Source: Bifidobacterium breve
GTDB lineage: Bacteria; Actinomycetota; Actinomycetes; S36-B12
NCBI GenBank assembly: GCA_945877545.1
Contig: CAMCSO010000008.1
Location: 1 to 36,303, forward strand
Direction: 5' to 3'
Length of the DNA stretch: 36,303 nucleotides
The translations under genes and the position numbers were made by a program. Each line of letters begins with the position of its first letter. Position 1 is the first letter of the stretch. Under the pieces are notes generated by a model. That model did not search any database, was not told the origin of the DNA, and saw only the letters and a list, made by a program, of their open reading frames with translations. Shown here piece after piece: positions 30,598 to 36,303 of the stretch.

Positions 30598-31962
30598 CTA
30601 CAGGCGCTCGAAACCGCGAAAGCGCTCCCAGTCTGTGACGGCCTTGCCATAGGCGGCAATTTCAACACGAGCCATGTTCGCATAGTGCGCCTGCACCTCT
30701 TCGCCGAAGGTGGCGCGAATCCAGGCGGAGGACTCCCACAGATGCAGGGCCTCGCCCATGTTCGAGGGCACGCGCAAGGAGTCGCTGGTGTAGGCGTTTC
30801 CTTCGAAGGCCGGCTCGAGTGGCAGGGCTCGCTCGATGCCGTCGAGGCCCGCGGCGACCATTCCTGCGACAGCGAGATAGGGATTGACGTCGCCACCGGG
30901 CACACGGTTCTCGAGGCGAAGGCCCGCGCCGTGGCCGACGAGTCGGAAGGCGCAGGTGCGGTTGTCATGGCCCCAGCGGATGGCCGTCGGCGCGAAGGAA
31001 CCGGGAACGTAGCGCTTATATGAGTTGATTTGCGGTGCGAAGAGGAGGGTCAGCTCATTCGAGTGCGCAAGCTGTCCAGCAACGAAGGCCTTGCCAAGGG
31101 CTGACATGCCGGAGGGGTCCGCGGCGTCCGTCATGACCATCGAACCGTCGGCTCCACGAAAGGAGAGGTGGATATGACAGGAGTTGCCCTCGCGCTCATT
31201 GAACTTCGCCATAAAGGTGAGCGACATCCCCTCCTGGGAGGCGATGACCTTCGAGCCCGTCTTGTAGATGACGTGGTTATCGCAGGTGCCGAGCGCATCG
31301 GTGTACCGGAAGGCAATCTCGTGCTGGCCAAGATTGCACTCGCCCTTCGCGCTCTCGACCACCAAGCCGGCCTCGTACATTTCGTTGCGAATCCGGCGAA
31401 GTAGCGGCTCGACTCGCGCTCCACCGAGCATCGAGTAGTCAACGTTGTAGAGGTTCGCGGGGGTGAGATCTCGGTAACCGCCGTGCCAAGCCTCTTCATA
31501 GGAGTCCTCGAAGAGGATGAACTCGAGCTCGGTTCCGACGAAGGCGCCCATCCCGGCATCGGAGAGTCGGTTGAGTTGGCGACGCAGAATCTGACGCGGC
31601 GACGCGACGATGTCGGTGCCGTCCTCCCAGAGCGCATCGCACAGGACCCCGACGGCGCCTGGCTCCCATGGCATTCGATGCAGGGTAGCGAAGTCAGGCC
31701 GCATGACGAGATCGCCGTAGCCGGTGTCCCAGGATGACATCGCGTAGCCATCGACCGTGTTCATGTCGACGTCGACGGCGAGCAGGTAATTGCACCCCTC
31801 GGTTCCGTGGGCGATGACCTCGTCCACGAAAAACTGGGCATGAATCCGTTTGCCGACGAGCCGACCCTGCATATCGGTGATCGACACAGCGACGGTGTCG
31901 ATGAGCCCCGCCTCGACCTCCAGCTTCAGGGTTTCGATATCGAGTGCCTGCCTGCGAGCCAT
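30598..31962 (-). CDS. Glutamine synthetase-like gamma-glutamyl-amine ligase (PuuA / actinobacterial GlnA3-GlnA4 type)
   Basis: SITDMQGRLVGKRIHAQFF, GTELEFILFEDSYEEAW, KGECNLGQHEIAFRY, GNSCHIHLSF, NSYKRYVPGSFAPTAIRWGHDNRTCAFRL, ENRVPGGDVNPYLAVAGMVAAGLDGI. Confidence 0.92.
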   Translation of the reverse strand: MARRQALDIETLKLEVEAGLIDTVAVSITDMQGRLVGKRIHAQFFVDEVIAHGTEGCNYLLAVDVDMNTVDGYAMSSWDTGYGDLVMRPDFATLHRMPWEPGAVGVLCDALWEDGTDIVASPRQILRRQLNRLSDAGMGAFVGTELEFILFEDSYEEAWHGGYRDLTPANLYNVDYSMLGGARVEPLLRRIRNEMYEAGLVVESAKGECNLGQHEIAFRYTDALGTCDNHVIYKTGSKVIASQEGMSLTFMAKFNEREGNSCHIHLSFRGADGSMVMTDAADPSGMSALGKAFVAGQLAHSNELTLLFAPQINSYKRYVPGSFAPTAIRWGHDNRTCAFRLVGHGAGLRLENRVPGGDVNPYLAVAGMVAAGLDGIERALPLEPAFEGNAYTSDSLRVPSNMGEALHLWESSAWIRATFGEEVQAHYANMARVEIAAYGKAVTDWERFRGFERL

Positions 31963-32115
31963 TCTGTCTCCGTCCGTTCCTCGTCCAAGTCCATCATGTT
32001 TCGATCACAGCACCGACGGTGCACCCTGCCCTACTAGACCGGCACCGCCACCAGCAGCCTCGATATTCCAATTCGCTGGTCGCTCACGCCTTCGGCTCGT
32101 CTAGGGTCGGTTCTC

Positions 32116-33039
32116 GTGACGAGCATGCTCAGTGGCATCCCGCCGGCCGACGCCGCGCGGCTGCATGCTCTTCCATACGTGGCTGACGCCACCGGTATCG
32201 AGCAGCTTGAGGGCGGGATCACAAACCGAAACTACCGGTTGAGCCGGCCGGCGGGCGACCTAGTTGTGCGATTGTCTGACGCTGGGTCGTCCGACCTTGC
32301 CATTGATCGGGACAACGAGCACCTTGCCACCCTCGCGGCTGCGTCGGCCGGCGCCGGACCCGAGGTATTCGATTACCGACGAGGCGAGGGGATTCTCGTC
32401 GTTCGCTGGATCGAGGGACGTACCCTCACCCCTGACGATGTTGGAACGCCGGAGAACCTGCCTAGGATCGCAGCAGCCTGCCGCACCCTTCATGGTGGCC
32501 CGCCCTTCGCGAGTCGATTCAACATGTTTGACCTGCAATCCCGCTACTTGGCCCTTGTGCGCGAGCGGGGCTACCGGCTTCCTGCGAGGTATGAGGAATT
32601 CAGTCCTCTGGTCGAGCGGATTCGAGTGGCCATGGGGGCAGCCCCCGAGCCACTCGTCCCCTGCCACAACGACCTGCTAGCGGCGAACTTCATCGACGAC
32701 GGCGGCCGAGTGTGGATCATCGACTACGAATATTCGGGAAGCAATGAGGCGAGTTTCGAGCTAGGGAACATCTGGAGTGAGTCGACGCTCTCTGCTGACA
32801 TGCTCGAACTGCTCACCATGAGTTATTGGGGTGAGTACTCGAAAGAGAAGATCGCGAGGGCTCGACTTTGGGCGCTCATCTCGAAGTACGGATGGACGCT
32901 TTGGGCGTCAATTCAGCAGGCGGTCAGCCCCATTGACTTCGACTACTGGTCTTGGGGCATGGAGAAGTACGAGCGAGCGGTGTTGGAGTTCGACGGTGCG
33001 CGCCTTGAAGTGTGGCTGGACGAGGCGGCCGGGCGATGA
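32116..33039 (+). CDS. APH / choline-ethanolamine kinase-like phosphotransferase
   Basis: GGITNRNYRL, LVPCHNDLLAANFIDD, VWIIDYEYSGSNEASFELGNIWSES. Confidence 0.88.
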   Translation: MTSMLSGIPPADAARLHALPYVADATGIEQLEGGITNRNYRLSRPAGDLVVRLSDAGSSDLAIDRDNEHLATLAAASAGAGPEVFDYRRGEGILVVRWIEGRTLTPDDVGTPENLPRIAAACRTLHGGPPFASRFNMFDLQSRYLALVRERGYRLPARYEEFSPLVERIRVAMGAAPEPLVPCHNDLLAANFIDDGGRVWIIDYEYSGSNEASFELGNIWSESTLSADMLELLTMSYWGEYSKEKIARARLWALISKYGWTLWASIQQAVSPIDFDYWSWGMEKYERAVLEFDGARLEVWLDEAAGR

Positions 33040-33143
33040 GACTGACCGGGAAATCCGCGAATTTGCGCACGTACAGCGCATGTCCTCGCTAGTCTCCGTA
33101 CATAACGTGCCTTGACGTCCGGTAGTCGGATGTCATCGGAGCA

Positions 33144-34829
33144 ATGAGGAGGTCTACGGTGGCTGAAGTTTCCACGATGCAAGACGATGACGAACGCCGT
33201 CTTGCCGAGTTGGGCTACAAGCAGGAGCTGAACAGATCGTGGAGCGGGTTCTCAAACTTCGCGATCTCATTCTCGATCATCTCGATTCTGGCCGGCTGCT
33301 TCACAACCTTCGGCCAAGCATGGAATAACGGTGGTCCGATCGCCATTTCGATCGGCTGGCCCCTGATCGCCGCCTTCATCCTTATCATCGGCTTTTGCAT
33401 GTCCGAGTTGGTATCCGCCTACCCAACCTCAGGCGGGATCTACTGGTGGGCGTCGAAGCTTGGTGGCCCCAAGGCCGGCTATTACACCGGTTGGTTGAAC
33501 CTCATTGGACTTCTCGCCGTCATCGCCTCCGTGGCATACGGCTGCGCCACCTTCTTCGATCTCGCGCTGTGCTCGCTCAGTGAATCTTGGGCAGCGGGTT
33601 ACTCCCTTCAGCGCGTGTTCATCATGTTCATCGGGGTTCTCGCGATCGTCGTCATCCTCAATATCTGGGGTGGCACGATCATGGACAAGATAAACAACGT
33701 GTCGGTGTGGTGGCACGTCGCCGGAGCGTCGATCGTCGTCATCATCCTCGTTGTCCTCCCCGAGAGCCACATGAGCTTCAGCGAGGTCTTCTCGATGCGG
33801 GTGAACAACTCCGGTGGCCTGCATGGCGGCGGAACCGATGGCTGGGGCTTCTGGTTCTACGTGCTGCCGCTTGGCTTCCTGCTCACTCAGTACACGATCA
33901 CCGGCTTTGACGCCTCGGCGCACCTCTCCGAGGAGACCCATGGTGCAGCAAACACCGCTGCGAAGGGCCTTTGGAAGTCGATCTTCTACTCTGCCATCGG
34001 CGGCTGGGTCCTCCTCCTCGCCTTCCTGTTCGCAGTTCAGGATGCTGACGGCGTCACGGCGGGCGGCGGCGGCGTCGCGGTCGTGCTCACTCAGGCACTC
34101 GACGCCAAGGTTGCTGGGTTCGTGCTTCTCATCTCGGCATTCGGCCAACTCTTCTGCTCGACGGCTTGCATGACGAGCACCTCGCGGATGACCTACGCCT
34201 TCAGCCGTGACGGAGCCGTGCCTGGTGCGCGACTTTGGGCCAAGCTCAACAAGAACAAGATCCCGGCGAACGCTGTCGTCTTGGCGGCCGTCGTTGCGGT
34301 CATCATCACCCTGCCGGCACTGCTCGAGGTGAATATCGGTTCCGAGGAGGCGCCGATTATCGTCCCGACCGCGTTCTACGCCGTCGTTTCCGTGGCGGTC
34401 ATCGGTCTGTTCCTGTCCTTCCTTGTCCCGATCTGGCTGCGCTGGCGCATCGGCGACAAGTTCCCTCAGGGCTCATGGAATCTTGGCAACAAGTGGAAGT
34501 GGATGGCACCGCTCGCGATTATCGAAATCGCGGTCGTATCCGTGTACTTCATCCTGCCCTTCACTCCCGCAGGAACCCCGGGCTTCCTTCGCTGGCTGAA
34601 CGGTTCACCGAGCGCCGAAGAGGTGCCGTTCGACTGGAAGTTCGTGAACTACGCCCCGATCCTCACGATTGGTGCACTCATCCTCCTGTGGATCGGCTGG
34701 CATCTCTCGGCCAAGAAGTGGTTCACCGGGCCGAAGACGACCATCGACCTGCCCGCGGGGGTCTCGTCAGCAGATGAGATCGCCCTCGAGCACCAGCACA
34801 AGGGTCATCACCAGCCGCCTGAGTCCTAG
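33144..34829 (+). CDS. APC-family amino acid/amine permease
   Basis: LAELGYKQELNRSWSGFSNFAISFSIISILAG, SAYPTSGGIYWWASKLGGPKAGYYTGWLNLIG, TGFDASAHLSEET, about 12 TM segments. Start may be at the downstream ATG of MQDDDERR. Confidence 0.92.
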   Translation: MRRSTVAEVSTMQDDDERRLAELGYKQELNRSWSGFSNFAISFSIISILAGCFTTFGQAWNNGGPIAISIGWPLIAAFILIIGFCMSELVSAYPTSGGIYWWASKLGGPKAGYYTGWLNLIGLLAVIASVAYGCATFFDLALCSLSESWAAGYSLQRVFIMFIGVLAIVVILNIWGGTIMDKINNVSVWWHVAGASIVVIILVVLPESHMSFSEVFSMRVNNSGGLHGGGTDGWGFWFYVLPLGFLLTQYTITGFDASAHLSEETHGAANTAAKGLWKSIFYSAIGGWVLLLAFLFAVQDADGVTAGGGGVAVVLTQALDAKVAGFVLLISAFGQLFCSTACMTSTSRMTYAFSRDGAVPGARLWAKLNKNKIPANAVVLAAVVAVIITLPALLEVNIGSEEAPIIVPTAFYAVVSVAVIGLFLSFLVPIWLRWRIGDKFPQGSWNLGNKWKWMAPLAIIEIAVVSVYFILPFTPAGTPGFLRWLNGSPSAEEVPFDWKFVNYAPILTIGALILLWIGWHLSAKKWFTGPKTTIDLPAGVSSADEIALEHQHKGHHQPPES

Positions 34830-34847
34830 AAGGTCACTGGAACAACA

Positions 34848-34889
34848 AGTCGTAAGGGGCGCTCGCATTTGCGGGCGCCCCTTACGACT
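34848..34889. terminator. Strong stem-loop between convergent genes, candidate bidirectional terminator
   Basis: AGTCGTAAGGGGCGCTCGC-ATTT-GCGGGCGCCCCTTACGACT: 19-bp stem with one G-T pair, 4-nt loop. Confidence 0.85.
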
Positions 34890-34899
34890 GTTGCGAGGG

Positions 34900-35757
34900 T
34901 CAGGTGAAAAGTTCTTGGAGCGTTCGACGCATGACCTGGCCGTCGACGTCGACGCCAGTCCAGAGTTTGATCGCCACCCGGCCCTGATTCACGAGCATGC
35001 CCATGCCGTCGATCGTGGTGCAACCACGGTCGGCTGCATCTGCGAGGAGCCGTGTCCTAGGGGGATTGGGTATGACATCAGCGACCACCATGGAGGGCCG
35101 CAGCGAGTTCGGGTCGATGTTCAAGCGCGAATCGACGTCGGGGAAGAGCCCCACAGAGGTCGCGTTTACGACGATTTCGGTTGTGTCGGGAATCTCGAAG
35201 TTGTGATCCCAGTGGACGAATGTGGCAGTGGCCGGAGTATCAACGTTGATGCGATCAACGAGGTCCTGACCGCGTGACGCAGTGGTGTTGACGATCGTGA
35301 TGTGTGAGGCGCCTGCGAGCGCGGATTCGACGGCGATTGCTCGTGCGGCCCCGCCGGCGCCGAAGATGACGAGATCCTTTCCGGCCGGATCAACGACCGT
35401 ACGGAGTGACTCGACGAAACCCTTGCCATCGGTGTTCTCGCCGATGAGTCGTCCGCCCTTGATGACGACGCAATTCACCGCACCGATGATTGACGCGGAG
35501 GGAGCGAGCTCATCAAGGAATTCAATCACCTTCACCTTGTGCGGGAGGGAGCAGTTGAACCCGATGAAGCCCATCGCCAGTGCACCCCGCACGGCGCCGC
35601 CGAGTGCTTCGGGGGCCACCTCGCAATTGATGTAGCGCGCATTCAGCCCGTGGTGGGCGAATACAGCGTCCATGACAGCAACGGTTGGGTTTTCGGCTGC
35701 AGGCATTGCGAACGACGCCGTCAAACCGCTCATAAAATCGTGTGCCAAAGCAACCAA
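34900..35757 (-). CDS. AroE-like shikimate dehydrogenase-family protein, non-canonical N-terminus
   Basis: [99 protein letters not shown]. Start could be ATG 35733 or TTG 35748. Confidence 0.85.
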   Translation of the reverse strand: MVALAHDFMSGLTASFAMPAAENPTVAVMDAVFAHHGLNARYINCEVAPEALGGAVRGALAMGFIGFNCSLPHKVKVIEFLDELAPSASIIGAVNCVVIKGGRLIGENTDGKGFVESLRTVVDPAGKDLVIFGAGGAARAIAVESALAGASHITIVNTTASRGQDLVDRINVDTPATATFVHWDHNFEIPDTTEIVVNATSVGLFPDVDSRLNIDPNSLRPSMVVADVIPNPPRTRLLADAADRGCTTIDGMGMLVNQGRVAIKLWTGVDVDGQVMRRTLQELFT

Positions 35758-35795
35758 CCCCTCTCAGACAACAAGCCCCAAAAACCCACCCCCCA

Positions 35796-36081
35796 GTCAC
35801 TTCATCCAGAATCCGGTTGAAGTGGCCAAAGATCTGGTCAGATGACCATGTTTTTGGTCATTCTGTCCTGCCCCGTAGTTGCAGTGGCGCTCACCAGTTC
35901 ACGTGCTCAACTGTCGAGCCAGTCCAACTGTCACGGACAGTTGCAGCCCACGTCAGACAACAACTAGGCGCCGCCATCTTCTTTCACGTTACCTGAGCAC
36001 CAGCAACTGGACGAGATAACCAAAAACATGTCTATTTGACCAAAAAACTGGTCAGTTGCAACGGATTCTGGATGAAACGAC
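35796..36081. repeat. ~286-bp imperfect palindromic element with long inverted arms (MITE/REP-like)
   Basis: GTCACTTCATCCAGAATCC at the left end versus GTCGTTTCATCCAGAATCC on the minus strand at the right end; ATGTTTTTGG 35848-35857 versus CCAAAAACAT 36020-36029 in the same register; near the centre CAACTGTC-ACG-GACAGTTG at 35925-35943. Confidence 0.75.
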
Positions 36082-36084
36082 GGG

Positions 36085-36303
36085 CTAGGGGGTGAGGGCT
36101 TGATCGCCCTCGTCGATCGTGAGGGCCCCCGTCATGATCGCGACCACGTCATTCATCGTGTGGGTTTGCGGAGTCACGACGGCTGCCCGACGGCCGAGAC
36201 GCTGCACATGGATCCGATTGGCCACCTCGAACACCTGTGGCATGTTGTGCGAGATGAGGATGACCGGCATGCCCCTGTCGCGAAGGTCCTTGATCAACTG
36301 CAA
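36085..36303 (-). CDS. Sugar-type ABC transporter ATP-binding protein, C-terminal fragment (truncated by window edge)
   Basis: QLIKDLRDRGMPVILISHNMPQVFEVANRIHVQRLGRRAAVVTPQTHTMNDVVAIMTGA, as in RbsA/FrcA-type ATPases (switch His in ISHN). Confidence 0.85.
   Translation of the reverse strand: MQLIKDLRDRGMPVILISHNMPQVFEVANRIHVQRLGRRAAVVTPQTHTMNDVVAIMTGALTIDEGDQALTP

Noticed and set aside
32007-32031. Short inverted repeat GCACCGACGGTGC in the GS-like/kinase divergent region
   Set aside because: Only a 5-bp stem in GC-rich DNA, not distinguishable from chance; no GlnR-type site recognised nearby.
33429-34148. 239-aa minus-strand ORF, Asp/Glu/His-rich
   Set aside because: Antisense shadow of the hydrophobic permease codons; acidic/polar composition is the expected artefact.

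Overview
Actinobacterial chromosomal window (high GC, mycothiol and F420 genes), almost fully coding. Recognisable blocks: (i) the 3' end of glgC, a secreted trypsin-like protease and a lipoprotein; (ii) a minus-strand glnR-mshD-ppk1-CYTH/CHAD-mutT1 nitrogen/thiol/polyphosphate block; (iii) a redox/Fe-S block (thioredoxin-fold, DUF4395, DsrE-like, 33-aa membrane peptide, nitrobindin-like, Fur, YgfZ) and dtd; (iv) a block resembling M. tuberculosis Rv0474-Rv0476 and Rv0486-Rv0491 (XRE regulator, HbhA-like protein, DUF2516, gpmA, YbjN, mshA, phoU, senX3-regX3); (v) carD-ispD-ispF-PPOX-cysS-rlmB; (vi) a probable gamma-glutamylation amine-catabolism cluster (GS-like ligase, ALDH, SDR, PuuD-like hydrolase, C-N hydrolase, APH/choline-kinase-like kinase, APC permease); (vii) an AroE-like dehydrogenase and a partial ABC ATPase. 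The most unusual non-coding signal is a hairpin family with an invariant AGAATCC loop. It occurs as a tandem pair between ygfZ and dtd, and as the two ends of a ~286-bp imperfect palindrome between aroE-like and the ABC gene. Other points of note: a three-unit 11-bp PHO-box-like array at phoU/senX3, a SenX3 homologue with no N-terminal membrane anchor, an internally deleted asparaginase-II remnant, and a 22-bp perfect inverted repeat in front of the XRE/HbhA-like operon. I saw no CRISPR array, tRNA/rRNA or transposase gene. All assignments are by reading motifs; no searches were run.
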